From Alcaligenes sp. SDU_A2 (lineage in GTDB: Bacteria > Pseudomonadota > Gammaproteobacteria > Burkholderiales > Burkholderiaceae_B), in NCBI RefSeq assembly GCF_038237375.1, contig NZ_CP151273.1, positions 1,426,001 through 1,490,000 on the forward strand: a DNA stretch of 64,000 nucleotides. The letters run 5' to 3'. The notes under the pieces are model-generated. The model saw only the letters and a list, made by a program, of their open reading frames with translations, was not told where the DNA came from and searched no databases. The position numbers and the translations under genes were made by a program. Shown one piece after another: positions 35,209 to 43,994 of this stretch. Every line of letters starts with the position of its first letter. Position 1 is the first letter of the stretch.

Positions 35209-35979
35209 CTAGAAGCGCCAGGTCAGGCCCAGGACGGGGCCGGACATGCGGGTGTCAAAGACATGGCCGGAGCGCCGGTAATTGACATCCAAGACCTTGT
35301 AGCCTGCGGCCAGGCTGAAGCGTTCGGACAGGTCGTAGTTTACGGTGAATACGGCCTGATGACTGTGTCGGGAGCCTGCGCCGAATCCGCCCACGCTGCC
35401 TTGCGCTTGCAGGGAGAATTGTTCGTTCAGGCGCCAGAAGGCGCGCAGCCCTATCATGGGGTCCAGCCAGTTGAAATTTTCTTTGTGGGTGACGGAAACC
35501 GGGCCTGTGCGCAAGTGCGCCTGGGTGTCAACATCCCAGAACGAGACGCCGGCCAGCATATCCAGGCTGCCGCGTTCTGACTCCAGCACGCGGTAGCCCC
35601 CTTGCACCGAGGCCATGAACAGGCGATTGTCGACTTTGCCCTCCAGCGCCCCCAGCAGGGGCAACCCGTCTTTGATCCGGCTTTCGGTGGTGTCCACATA
35701 CAGCAGGTCCGCCGAAAATACATACCGGTCGCGTCTGGCCCATACATTGATAAATCCGCCTGCATTCAGATCTCGCCAGACATCGTTGAAGGATTTTTCC
35801 ACGCCCACGGTGGGGCTGCGACGGAATGGTGAAACATCGCCTTTCAGGCCGCTGATCCAGATGTACGGCGTCACTTGCAGGGCGGAGTCTGTCTCTTGCG
35901 CCTGGGCCAGACTGGTCACCGACACCAGGCCTAGAAGCGATAGCCAAGTGCGGTATGGGGTCGAGAGCGAAAAAATCAT
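35209..35979 (-). CDS. Outer-membrane beta-barrel protein, unknown function
   Basis: 256 residues. A signal peptide (about 1-27, ending SLAQA) is followed by alternating hydrophobic/hydrophilic strands rich in Tyr, Phe and Gly, and the last residue is Phe (GLTWRF), the usual signal for outer-membrane insertion. It resembles small conserved barrel proteins of proteobacteria with no assigned role. It is monocistronic, with 159 bases to the upstream edge of the neighbouring phosphoesterase gene. Confidence 0.8.
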   Translation of the reverse strand: MIFSLSTPYRTWLSLLGLVSVTSLAQAQETDSALQVTPYIWISGLKGDVSPFRRSPTVGVEKSFNDVWRDLNAGGFINVWARRDRYVFSADLLYVDTTESRIKDGLPLLGALEGKVDNRLFMASVQGGYRVLESERGSLDMLAGVSFWDVDTQAHLRTGPVSVTHKENFNWLDPMIGLRAFWRLNEQFSLQAQGSVGGFGAGSRHSHQAVFTVNYDLSERFSLAAGYKVLDVNYRRSGHVFDTRMSGPVLGLTWRF

Positions 35980-36160
35980 AGCTTTGATTTATCTTGAAAA
36001 CAGAGATGCTCAGTATTAAAACAGGCTGGCAGCCCGGCGAGGGCTCAATGTAGCATGGCCTGCGTCAAAGAAGAGTCGACGCGACGGGCGGGGACATCGT
36101 TCTGCAGAATGCGTGGTTTTACTTACAATCCAGGCTTCAAGTATTAAAAGGGGAACTTCT

Positions 36161-36646
36161 ATGATTCGCTTGTCCAAGACCTTAATGGTGGCCGCCATTG
36201 GCTTTTTCTCGTTGCTGGTGGCGTTTGGCAACATTACGGATTACGGCACCAATTTCGCCTTTGTGCAGCATGTGTTCATGATGGACACGATCTTTCCGGA
36301 TGCCGCCATCAAGTACCGTGCTATCGATACGCCCTGGATTCATCACGCCGGCTATATCGGCATTATTACCCTGGAAAGTCTGACCGCTATTTTGTGCCTG
36401 GCGGGAGCCTGGGTCATGTTCAAGAATCGGCATGGTTTGGATTTCAATAAGTCCAAACGCATGGCTGTGGCCGGGCTGACCCTGGGCTTTTTGACCTGGC
36501 AAGTGGCGTTTATGTCTGTGGGTGGCGAGTGGTTCGGCATGTGGATGTCCAAGACCTGGAATGGCGTGCCCGATGCGTTCCGCTTTTTCATTACGATTTT
36601 GCTGGTCCTGGTTTATGTCGTGCAGCGCGACGAGCTGGACGACTGA
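36161..36646 (+). CDS. DUF2165 small integral membrane protein
   Basis: 161 residues with four membrane spans. The N-terminus MIRLSKTLMVAAIGFFSLLVAFGNITDYGTNFAFVQHVFMMDT and the WQVAFMSVGGEWFGMWMSKTWNG segment are typical of DUF2165 proteins, whose role is unknown. The start at 36161 follows AGGGG; an upstream in-frame start at 36113 lacks a ribosome site. Confidence 0.9.
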   Translation: MIRLSKTLMVAAIGFFSLLVAFGNITDYGTNFAFVQHVFMMDTIFPDAAIKYRAIDTPWIHHAGYIGIITLESLTAILCLAGAWVMFKNRHGLDFNKSKRMAVAGLTLGFLTWQVAFMSVGGEWFGMWMSKTWNGVPDAFRFFITILLVLVYVVQRDELDD

Positions 36647-36795
36647 CGGGCAGACCGAGGCTGCGCAAGAGGGCCGCAGGTTCTACGGGCGCTGGGTTAT
36701 GATGGCCCGGCGGCTGAGTTCAAGGCCTTGGCCCGGATAAGTGTCATCGTGCGTGCCGGATTGGCCCATGTGTTTCGTTTTCGGAGAAAATAGCT

Positions 36796-37854
36796 ATGCT
36801 GCAACAACGGATTCGTCGGACCTTGCTGGCGTGCACGCTGGGATTGTCGATGCTGTCATTAGCGGCGCAGGCCTGCACCCGGGCGGTGTATCTGGGCGAT
36901 GATGGCCAGATCATCACCACCCGATCCATGGATTGGAAGACGGATGTCATGACCAATCTGTGGATCTTCCCGCGTGGGGCGCAGCGCTCCGGGCAAGCCG
37001 GTCCGGATTCTATAGAGTGGACATCGCGGTACGGCAGCCTGATTGCTTCTGGCTACGACATTTCCACGACCGATGGCGTTAACGAAAAGGGCTTGAACGC
37101 CAATTTGTTGTGGTTGGTCGAGTCGGACTATCCCACGCCTGCCAAAGGCGAGCGGACCTTGAGCCTGTCTTTGTGGGCCCAGTACGTGCTGGATAACTTC
37201 GCCACGGTGGCCGAGGCGGTGGCGGCCCTGGAAAAAGAGCCGTTTGTGGTCGTGACCGATCAGGTCCCCGGCGAGAGCCGTCTGGCGACGCTGCACCTGT
37301 CCATGTCTGACTCCTCGGGGGACAGTGCCATTGTTGAATATATCGATGGCAAGCAGGTCATTCACCATGGGCGTCAGTACCAGGTCATGACCAATTCCCC
37401 TACATTTGACCAGCAACTGGCACTGAATGCCTATTGGCAGCAGATTGGCGGCACGGTGATGTTGCCGGGCACCAACCGGGCCTCGGACCGTTTTGCGCGC
37501 GCTTCGTTTTATATCAATGCGGTTCCGCAAAAAGCGCCCGCCAACGAAGCGCTGGCCAGTGCGTTTGGCGTCATTCGCAATGTTTCGGTGCCGTTCGGCA
37601 TCACGACCGAAGGTCAGCCCAATATTTCGTCCACGCGCTGGCGCACCGTCTTTGACCACAAGCGCGGTCTGTATTTCTTCGAGTCCGCACTGACGCCCAA
37701 TACCTTCTGGGTGGATACCAGGCGGATCGACTTTTCGGCTGAAACGGGCAAGGTGCTCAAGCTGGATCTGGGGCCGAACCAGACCCGGGTTTTCTCGGGC
37801 GAGACCTTGGATCAGTTCACGCCGGCCAAGCCGTTTACTTTCCTGGGGACGTGA
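36796..37854 (+). CDS. Exported linear amide C-N hydrolase (choloylglycine hydrolase family)
   Basis: 352 residues. The signal peptide ends AAQA|C, so signal peptidase cleavage would expose Cys27 as the N-terminal nucleophile of an Ntn hydrolase. The family segments are CTRAVYLGDDGQIITTRSMDWKTD, NEKGLNANLLWL and the later AIVEYIDGKQVIHH and VMTNSPTFDQQL. Relatives act on bile salts, penicillin V or acyl-homoserine lactones, so the substrate here cannot be named. The enzyme should be periplasmic. It ends in a terminator-like hairpin. Confidence 0.9.
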   Translation: MLQQRIRRTLLACTLGLSMLSLAAQACTRAVYLGDDGQIITTRSMDWKTDVMTNLWIFPRGAQRSGQAGPDSIEWTSRYGSLIASGYDISTTDGVNEKGLNANLLWLVESDYPTPAKGERTLSLSLWAQYVLDNFATVAEAVAALEKEPFVVVTDQVPGESRLATLHLSMSDSSGDSAIVEYIDGKQVIHHGRQYQVMTNSPTFDQQLALNAYWQQIGGTVMLPGTNRASDRFARASFYINAVPQKAPANEALASAFGVIRNVSVPFGITTEGQPNISSTRWRTVFDHKRGLYFFESALTPNTFWVDTRRIDFSAETGKVLKLDLGPNQTRVFSGETLDQFTPAKPFTFLGT

Positions 37855-37876
37855 TCGCTGGACGGATCACTTCGTG

Positions 37877-37901
37877 CAAAGAGGCCCGGCGGGCCTCTTT
37901 G
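37877..37901 (+). terminator. Hairpin after the amidase gene
   Basis: Perfect 11-base stem CAAAGAGGCCC / GGGCCTCTTTG around a three-base loop. The T run is short (TTTG then TC), so termination may be partial. Confidence 0.7.
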
Positions 37902-37986
37902 TCATTTCGGCGATAGGGATTTTCATAAGCACCGCATCGGTCTATGCTGTGGCATGCGCATGGGTGCTTATCTGCAAGGAGTCGTC

Positions 37987-38559
37987 ATGCATGCCTATTC
38001 TTTCCGTCCCTGGCTGGCAGGCCTGGCCAGCACTTTCGTCCTGATGCTGGCTGGTTGCAGCAATGAGTTTTCGGGTGCGCCGCCATTGGGAACCCAGAAA
38101 AATGTGGATTTGGCCCGTTACGCGGGCGTGTGGTACGAGCAGGCCCGTTTGCCCAATCGCTTTCAGAAGCAGTGTGTCGATAATGTGCAGGCGCGCTATC
38201 AGTTGCAGGGACAAGGCTTGCTGGTGGTCAACAGTTGTCGCAATGCGGCGGGGCAAACCGAACAGGCCCAGGCGCAGGGGCGGCTGAATCCGGATACGAA
38301 TGATCCGGCGCGTCTGCAAGTACGCTTCGCTCCTCAGTGGCTGTCCGGTTTGCCTTGGGTCTGGGCTGATTACTGGATCTTGCGCATCGATGGGGATTAC
38401 GACTATGCGCTTGTCGGCACGCCAGATCGCGATTATTTATGGGTGTTGAGCCGTATGCCGCAGGCGGATGAGGCTCGTGTTCAGGCGCTGCTGGATTATG
38501 CCGCAGCCCAACGGTTTGATGTTTCCAACATGATACGGACTCGGCAATTGCCTGATTGA
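37987..38559 (+). CDS. blc: Blc-type outer-membrane lipocalin
   Basis: 190 residues. A lipoprotein signal peptide ends in the lipobox LAGC with Cys24. The lipocalin signature follows in VDLARYAGVWYEQARLPNRFQ, and the other blocks are NVQARYQLQGQGLLVVNSC and DYDYALVGTPDRDYLWVLSR. Blc binds lysophospholipids or fatty acids at the outer membrane. The start at 37987 is chosen for AAGGAG six bases upstream and because it yields the expected signal peptide. Confidence 0.93.
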   Translation: MHAYSFRPWLAGLASTFVLMLAGCSNEFSGAPPLGTQKNVDLARYAGVWYEQARLPNRFQKQCVDNVQARYQLQGQGLLVVNSCRNAAGQTEQAQAQGRLNPDTNDPARLQVRFAPQWLSGLPWVWADYWILRIDGDYDYALVGTPDRDYLWVLSRMPQADEARVQALLDYAAAQRFDVSNMIRTRQLPD

Positions 38560-38627
38560 GTCCGGCACGGGCAATTGTCATCGCCACGACGTACAGTGGT
38601 GGTTTTTTTGAGTAGAGCGGTATCGCC

Positions 38628-38960
38628 ATGCCTTATGTAGTGACGGATGCCTGCATCCAGTGTAAGTACACGGATTGCGTCTCGGTTTGTCCGATGGATT
38701 GTTTTTTTGAAGGGCCGAATTATTTGGTGATCCATCCGGATGAGTGCATTGATTGTTCTATTTGCGTGGCCGAATGCCCGGTAGGGGCTATTGTCAGCGA
38801 ACAGGATTTGAAGCCCGGGCAACAGGTATATGCCGATCTGAATCGGGAGCTTAGCCAGGCACCGGGCTGGACGCGAATCACTCGTCAGAAAGCGCCCTTG
38901 CCCGATCACGATTATTGGGCAGGGCGCAGTGATAAGTTGGCGCTGTTGCAGCGATTCTGA
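38628..38960 (+). CDS. fdxA: 7Fe ferredoxin (FdxA type)
   Basis: 110 residues, a small cytosolic electron carrier with one [3Fe-4S] and one [4Fe-4S] cluster. The N-terminal ligands are CIQCKYTDCVSVCP and the second set CIDCSICVAECP. The 45-residue tail with PDHDYWAGRSDKL is typical of the Azotobacter FdI / FdxA type. Its stop abuts the convergent MFS gene without a gap. Confidence 0.95.
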   Translation: MPYVVTDACIQCKYTDCVSVCPMDCFFEGPNYLVIHPDECIDCSICVAECPVGAIVSEQDLKPGQQVYADLNRELSQAPGWTRITRQKAPLPDHDYWAGRSDKLALLQRF

Positions 38961-40484
38961 TCAGACAGGCTGACGCTGGAAACCCCAGCGCCAGACCGCC
39001 AGCGCGGCGAGCAGCAACAGGGAGGTGCAGGCGGTCAACACCGCCACAAATCCGCCATCGAAGGCGTTGCGGGCCAGTTCGCCTAGTTGAGCGGCATGTT
39101 CCCGCGACAGGCCTTCGGCCGCCATCAAGGCCTCGTCCAGACTGTCGCGCACAGAGGAGGGCACATTGCTGTTCGATGGCAGAATCAAGGTGGCGCTGTA
39201 GACGGCCGACAGTAAGCTGCCCATCAGGGTGACGCCCAGCGCGCCGCCTAATTCATACGACATTTCTTCTATGGATGCGGCCATTCCGGCGCGCGATGCG
39301 GGCACGCTTTGCATGATGGTGCTGGAGGCGGCCGTCATGGCAGCGCCGATGCCCAGACCCAGCAGAACCAGGCTGAGGGTTTGCAGGGCCTGGGGCGCAT
39401 TGTGCCAGAGTAGATAGGCCCCCATACCCAGTCCGGCTAGCGTCAGCGATGCGAACAGCAGACGGGCGCTGCCGATCTGTGGTAGTAACTTGCCGGCCAG
39501 CGGCCCGGCCAGAAAGGCCGCCAATGGCAGTGGCATGATGGCCATGCCAGCCTGCAGCGGCGAAAATCCCAATACCAGTTGCAAGCGTTGGCTAAAGACC
39601 AGTTCCATGCCGATCAGGGCGGCCGAGGCGGTCAGCGCAGCCATGACAGAGGTGGCGAAAGCGGCATTGCGAAACAGGGAAAAATCCAGCAAGGGGAAGG
39701 CGCTGCGGCTCTGGCGGCGTACAAACAGGGTCAGGAACAGCGTGCTGATCAGCAGTGCGGCACCGGTCAGTGGCCAGGAGGGCGCGTGTTTGCCCAGTTC
39801 TTTGATGGCGAAGGTGCCGGCCACCAGGCCTACCATGATGAGCAGTGAGCCATGCAGGTCCCATGGGCGCGAGGTATCAGGCTGCGAGCGCGGCACAAAG
39901 AGCCAGCCCAGCGGCAGTGCGATCAGGACGATGGGCACATTGATCAGAAACACGGACCCCCACCAGAAGTGCTCCAGGAGGAAGCCACCCACCACCGGAC
40001 CGAAGGCCGCGCCGCCCGAGGCGACCGAGGCCCAGACGCCGATGGCGACGGCGCGCTCGCGTTCGTCGGCAAAGGTGATGCGGATCAGGGAAAGGGTGGC
40101 GGGCATCATCATGGCGGCGGCGACACCCAGCAGAGCGCGCGCGGTGATCAGGGCCGTGGGGTTGGGGGCGTAAGCGGCCAGCAGGGACGCCAGGCCGAAC
40201 AGGGCCAGTCCGGACAGGAACAGGTGTTTATGGCCTAGGCGATCACCCAGCGTGCCCATGCCCAGCAGCAAACCGGACACGACCAGGGCGTAGCTGTTGA
40301 TGATCCATAGCTTTTGCGAGGCCGAAGCGTGCAGGTCGTGGGTCAGGCGGGGCAGGGCGGTATAAAGCACTGTCATGTCGATCACGATAAGCAGCAGCGC
40401 GACCGAAACGATAGCCAGAACCAGCCAGCGTCTGCGCACGCTTGGAGGAGATTGAGTCTGGCCTGGAGTCGTAGAGAAAGACAT
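38961..40484 (-). CDS. MFS multidrug exporter, DHA2 type (14 TM)
   Basis: 507 residues with about fourteen membrane spans, of the EmrB/QacA group. Motif A appears as LGMGTLGDRLGHKHLFL, and motif C-like glycine/proline segments follow. Drug:H+ antiporters of this type expel cationic or hydrophobic compounds. The ATG at 40484 is preferred to a TTG four codons earlier. A LysR regulator is divergent 84 bases away and is its likely controller. Confidence 0.92.
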   Translation of the reverse strand: MSFSTTPGQTQSPPSVRRRWLVLAIVSVALLLIVIDMTVLYTALPRLTHDLHASASQKLWIINSYALVVSGLLLGMGTLGDRLGHKHLFLSGLALFGLASLLAAYAPNPTALITARALLGVAAAMMMPATLSLIRITFADERERAVAIGVWASVASGGAAFGPVVGGFLLEHFWWGSVFLINVPIVLIALPLGWLFVPRSQPDTSRPWDLHGSLLIMVGLVAGTFAIKELGKHAPSWPLTGAALLISTLFLTLFVRRQSRSAFPLLDFSLFRNAAFATSVMAALTASAALIGMELVFSQRLQLVLGFSPLQAGMAIMPLPLAAFLAGPLAGKLLPQIGSARLLFASLTLAGLGMGAYLLWHNAPQALQTLSLVLLGLGIGAAMTAASSTIMQSVPASRAGMAASIEEMSYELGGALGVTLMGSLLSAVYSATLILPSNSNVPSSVRDSLDEALMAAEGLSREHAAQLGELARNAFDGGFVAVLTACTSLLLLAALAVWRWGFQRQPV

Positions 40485-40568
40485 TGGAAAGCACAAGAGT
40501 GGTGAAGCTAGTATGATCCATCAATAATTATTGTGATCAAAGTTAAATAGCATCTATAAATTTGATAT

Positions 40569-41435
40569 ATGGATTGGACTCTTGAACGGATACGGCATTT
40601 TGTCGTGGTAGCCGAAACCGGCTCCATGACCCAAGCCGCCCGCAGCCTAGGCAAAGTGCAGTCGGCTCTGAGCACCTCGATCAGTTTGCTGGAGGCTGAC
40701 TTGAATCTGGATTTGTTTGATCGCAGCAGGCGGGCGCTGCGTCTGACCGAGGCCGGCCAGGTGATGTTGCTGGAGGCGCGTGCGCTGTTGCAGCAGGCTG
40801 ATGTGTTGGAGCGCCGCGCTTTGGCGCTTTCCCAGGGGCAGCCGGCACGCTTGGAAATCGCCATGGACGAAGCCCTGCCTTATGAGCCGGTCGCGTTGTT
40901 GTTCAAAGAATTGGCGCAGCGCTGGCCCGCGCTGGAACTGACCATATTGAACGGCACGGCCACAGAGGTCATGGATTATGTGGAGCAGGGGCGTTCACGT
41001 ATTGCGATCCAGTTTGACCGTGGGCCTGTTCCCGTTCATTTTGCGCAGCGCTACGTGGGCACGGCACCGCAGGCGATCTGCGTGGCCCGGGAACATGATC
41101 TGGCGCGTCAGGCGCAGGTCAGCCGCAAAGAGCTGGTGGCGCATCGCCAGTTGGTCATGCATATCGAAGGCGCGGATCAGGCCGTATTCAGTCCCAGCGT
41201 CTGGCGTTCGGACAGTTTCTATGTGATTGCGGACATGGTGGCCGAAGGCATGGGTTGGGCCATACTGCCCTTGAACATCGCGGAATACGAACATCTACGT
41301 GTCAAGCTTAGGCAGCTGCATTGCCAGGAACTGATGCTGCCGCCGTTGGCGGTCCGCATGTTGTGGCGGCAGGGCGAAGCCTTGCCGCCCGTCATTTTAT
41401 GGATACAGCAACGCTTGTCGGCGCTGCTGCCTTAA
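40569..41435 (+). CDS. LysR-type regulator, divergent from MFS exporter
   Basis: 288 residues. N-terminal HTH (about 1-62, MTQAARSLGKVQSALSTSISLLEADLNLDLFDRS) and an effector domain of LysR type. Note the unusual SALSTSI in the recognition region. The 84-base gap to the exporter start is AT-rich with TTGTGATCAAAG-like elements, and the two genes are probably controlled together. The inducer is unknown. Confidence 0.92.
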   Translation: MDWTLERIRHFVVVAETGSMTQAARSLGKVQSALSTSISLLEADLNLDLFDRSRRALRLTEAGQVMLLEARALLQQADVLERRALALSQGQPARLEIAMDEALPYEPVALLFKELAQRWPALELTILNGTATEVMDYVEQGRSRIAIQFDRGPVPVHFAQRYVGTAPQAICVAREHDLARQAQVSRKELVAHRQLVMHIEGADQAVFSPSVWRSDSFYVIADMVAEGMGWAILPLNIAEYEHLRVKLRQLHCQELMLPPLAVRMLWRQGEALPPVILWIQQRLSALLP

Positions 41436-41446
41436 TTGACGGCTGC

Positions 41447-42145
41447 TCAGCAGGCCGGCAGGCTGGCGCGTGCCCGGTGCTGGCCTTGGGCCCAGCGCTG
41501 CACGCCGTCCCAGACTTCGGCGGCATTGTTGGCAATCAGGTCGGCCCGCCAACTGGGAATGGCCGGGTCCTGGGCGCAATAGCCGTAGGCTGCGACCATT
41601 GTGGCCATGCCGGCAGCCTGTCCGGCCTGAATGTCGCGCTGGTCGTCACCTACATACAGGCAATGCTGTGGCTGAAAACCGGCTTTTTCGGCTGCGTAGA
41701 GCAAAGGGGCAGGGTGCGGCTTGATGTGGCCGGTCGTGTCGCCGCCTACGGCAACGGCGCAGGATTGCTCCAGCCCCAGATGGCGGATCAGAGGCAAGGC
41801 CAGGTACTCCAGCTTGTTGGTGACGATGCCCCAGGTGTATTGGTGTTGTTCCAGCTGCTTCAGCATGTCGGCCACGCCGTCGAACAGTTGGGTCAGGCTG
41901 GTCATGTTGGCCTCGTAGTCCTGCAGGAAATGGGCGCGTAGCTGGGCATACTCGGGGTGATCCGTCTGTATGTCCAGGGCCGCCTTGATCAGGCCGCGCG
42001 CGCCGTGCGAGGCAAAAGGACGCAGGGTGTCGTAGGGTAGGGCAGGCAGGCCACGGGCCAGTCGCAAACGGTTGGCGGCGGCGGCCAGGTCAGGGGCGGA
42101 ATCGGCCAGGGTGCCGTCGAAATCGAACAGGACAAGTTTCTTCAT
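41447..42145 (-). CDS. gph: Phosphoglycolate phosphatase (HAD family)
   Basis: 232 residues. The HAD motif I is LFDFDGTLADSAPDL with nucleophile Asp8 and general acid Asp10; motif II is GIVTNK and motif IV is YVGDDQRDI. In Burkholderiales, Gph follows ubiG, as here (11 bases apart). It removes phosphate from 2-phosphoglycolate formed during DNA repair; a role on similar small phosphates cannot be excluded. Confidence 0.93.
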   Translation of the reverse strand: MKKLVLFDFDGTLADSAPDLAAAANRLRLARGLPALPYDTLRPFASHGARGLIKAALDIQTDHPEYAQLRAHFLQDYEANMTSLTQLFDGVADMLKQLEQHQYTWGIVTNKLEYLALPLIRHLGLEQSCAVAVGGDTTGHIKPHPAPLLYAAEKAGFQPQHCLYVGDDQRDIQAGQAAGMATMVAAYGYCAQDPAIPSWRADLIANNAAEVWDGVQRWAQGQHRARASLPAC

Positions 42146-42156
42146 GGATAAGGCAG

Positions 42157-42885
42157 TCAGTCCTGCCGGCGTGTGGCCACCAGGTAGTTGACGGAGGTGT
42201 CGCCGGACAGAAAGTAATGATCGGTAATGGGGTTGTACTCCAGGCCTTTCAGGGCCTGGGCGTCCAGCTTGCAGCGGCGTGCGGTTTGGATCAGTTCGCT
42301 GGGCTTGATGAAGCCTTCGTAGCTATGCGTGCCCTTGGGGATCAGGCGCAGCACATATTCGGCACCGACGATGGCGAACAAGAACGATTTTGGATTGCGG
42401 TTCAGGGTGGAGAAAAACACCCAGCCGCCGGGTTTGACCAGCTGCGAGCAGGCGCGGATGATGGAGCCGGGGTCGGGGACGTGTTCCAGCATTTCCATGC
42501 AGGTCACGACATCGAAGCGGCCTGGGTGCTGGTCGGCCATGTCTTCGGCGCTGATGGCTTCGTACTGAACAGGCACGCCCGACTCCAGGCTGTGCAGCCG
42601 CGCTATTTTCAGGGAGCGTTCGGCCAGGTCTATGCCGGTTACCTGGGCACCGGCCTGTGCCAGGCTTTCGGACAAGATGCCGCCGCCGCAACCTACATCC
42701 AGCACTTGCTTGCCCTGCAGGGGGCCGGTCTGCGAAAGAATCCAGTCCAGGCGCAGCGGGTTGATGGCGTGCAGCGGCTTGAACTCGCTGGTAGGGTCCC
42801 ACCAGCGGGATGCCAGTGCGCTGAACTTGTCGATTTCTGCCTGGTCGACGTTGGCGGTCGTGGCAGTGGGAGTGGAGACGGTCAT
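42157..42885 (-). CDS. ubiG: Ubiquinone biosynthesis O-methyltransferase
   Basis: 242 residues. SAM-dependent methyltransferase for the two O-methylations of ubiquinone synthesis. The N-terminus has the UbiG-specific [29 protein letters not shown], the SAM loop is [16 protein letters not shown] and the last segments [12 protein letters not shown] and NYLVATRR are conserved. It is the first gene of the ubiG-gph pair. The terminator between it and ompA ends the transcript of the latter, so ubiG needs its own promoter or readthrough. Confidence 0.96.
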   Translation of the reverse strand: MTVSTPTATTANVDQAEIDKFSALASRWWDPTSEFKPLHAINPLRLDWILSQTGPLQGKQVLDVGCGGGILSESLAQAGAQVTGIDLAERSLKIARLHSLESGVPVQYEAISAEDMADQHPGRFDVVTCMEMLEHVPDPGSIIRACSQLVKPGGWVFFSTLNRNPKSFLFAIVGAEYVLRLIPKGTHSYEGFIKPSELIQTARRCKLDAQALKGLEYNPITDHYFLSGDTSVNYLVATRRQD

Positions 42886-42894
42886 GGTTCACCC

Positions 42895-42928
42895 AAAAAA
42901 TTAAGGCCCCGCAAAAGCGGAGCCTTAA
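42895..42928 (-). terminator. Intrinsic terminator after ompA
   Basis: Long stem TTAAGGCCCCGC / GCGGAGCCTTAA around AAAA, with TTTTTT after it on the minus strand (42893-42898 on the plus strand). Confidence 0.92.
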
Positions 42929-42965
42929 TTGTAGCCTTAGCTACAGAAATGCGTGGCAGCAGGTA

Positions 42966-43562
42966 TTACTTGCGGTTGCCGACGATTTCGATTTCCACGC
43001 GACGGTTCTGGGCACGGCCTTCACGCGTCTTGTTGGATGCCACGGGCTGGCTTTCGCCCTTGCCTTCGGCGTAGATGCGATCGGCAGGGATGCCCTTGCT
43101 GACCAGGTACTGCTTGACGGTGTTGGCACGACGCTCGGACAGCTTCTGGTTGTAAGCTTCGGCACCGATGGAGTCGGTGTGACCAACAGCGATCAGGGTT
43201 TCCAGATCGATGGAGCCAGCGGCGTCAGCCACTTGATCCAGAACCTGACGGCCTTCTGGCTTCAGGGTGGACTTGTCGAAGTCGAAGAACGTGTCGGCGT
43301 TCAGGGTCACTTTGGTGACGGTAGGAGCAACGACAGGAGCTTCGGGGGCCTGGGCAACGGGCACACCGTCACAACCTGGGATACCCGTTGCTGGGGTCCA
43401 GAAGTTGTTACGCCAGCACAGTTCGTTGGTGCCGTTTTTCCAAACGTCGCCAAACGGATTGCGCCAGTTGTTGACTTCGCCCGATTCCTGTGCGGAAACC
43501 GCACCGGAGGCCGATACAGCGGCAATGGCGAGTACAAGTGCGATTTTGGAGGGTTTGTTCAT
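42966..43562 (-). CDS. ompA: OmpA-family outer-membrane protein
   Basis: 198 residues. A signal peptide (about 1-24, ending VSAQE) is followed by a short region with two cysteines (ELCWRN and GIPGCDG), a proline/alanine linker and an OmpA C-terminal domain (about 85-195) with TLIAVGHTDSIGAEAYNQKLSERRANTVKQYL, the peptidoglycan-binding motif. It lacks the full N-terminal barrel of E. coli OmpA, as does the Bordetella homologue. It links the outer membrane to peptidoglycan. It should be strongly expressed, given its good terminator and promoter region. Confidence 0.92.
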   Translation of the reverse strand: MNKPSKIALVLAIAAVSASGAVSAQESGEVNNWRNPFGDVWKNGTNELCWRNNFWTPATGIPGCDGVPVAQAPEAPVVAPTVTKVTLNADTFFDFDKSTLKPEGRQVLDQVADAAGSIDLETLIAVGHTDSIGAEAYNQKLSERRANTVKQYLVSKGIPADRIYAEGKGESQPVASNKTREGRAQNRRVEIEIVGNRK

Positions 43563-43994
43563 ATTTCTCCTCGTTGAGCTGATGCTGTTAAGTGACCGCA
43601 GCGAACCCCTGCCGCCGATTTACGGAACCAGTATAGCAATGCCCTGAACGGATCAAAGAATTGCGCTGGGTTTCATGCGTGTTAGCTCGAATCTTATGAC
43701 ATTTCGGTCCCATGCGTTAGGTCGGCGGCAGGCAATTCGGCCAGATAAACGGAATTGGCCCCGTTCTTTCCTGTTATTGTTGGTTTTAGGCAACAGGACG
43801 CAGCGTGGCGGCAGGGGGCGACAAGATGGCCGTCGGCCCCGGATTTTTGTCCTTTGCGCATCACTGAGTGCCAGTCTGGGGCTGCCCCTGCGCACCGGCT
43901 GCGTCCCTCTAGGCGAAAGTGCTAGAATTTCCCTTTGTCCTTGTCCGTTTACGGCTGGCTTACTGCTTAACCCATATCTATAAAGAATTAATCT
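43563..43994. other. Divergent intergenic region between ompA and gyrA
   Basis: About 430 bases. A possible gyrA -10 box, TAGAAT, is at 43923-43928, but with no good -35 box. An open frame on the plus strand (43675-43983) has no ribosome site and a low-complexity Arg-rich sequence, so I do not call it. No small RNA could be recognised. Confidence 0.4.

Noticed and set aside
43675-43983. Plus-strand open frame of 102 codons before gyrA
   Set aside because: No ribosome site, Arg-rich low-complexity sequence and position in the promoter region of two genes.
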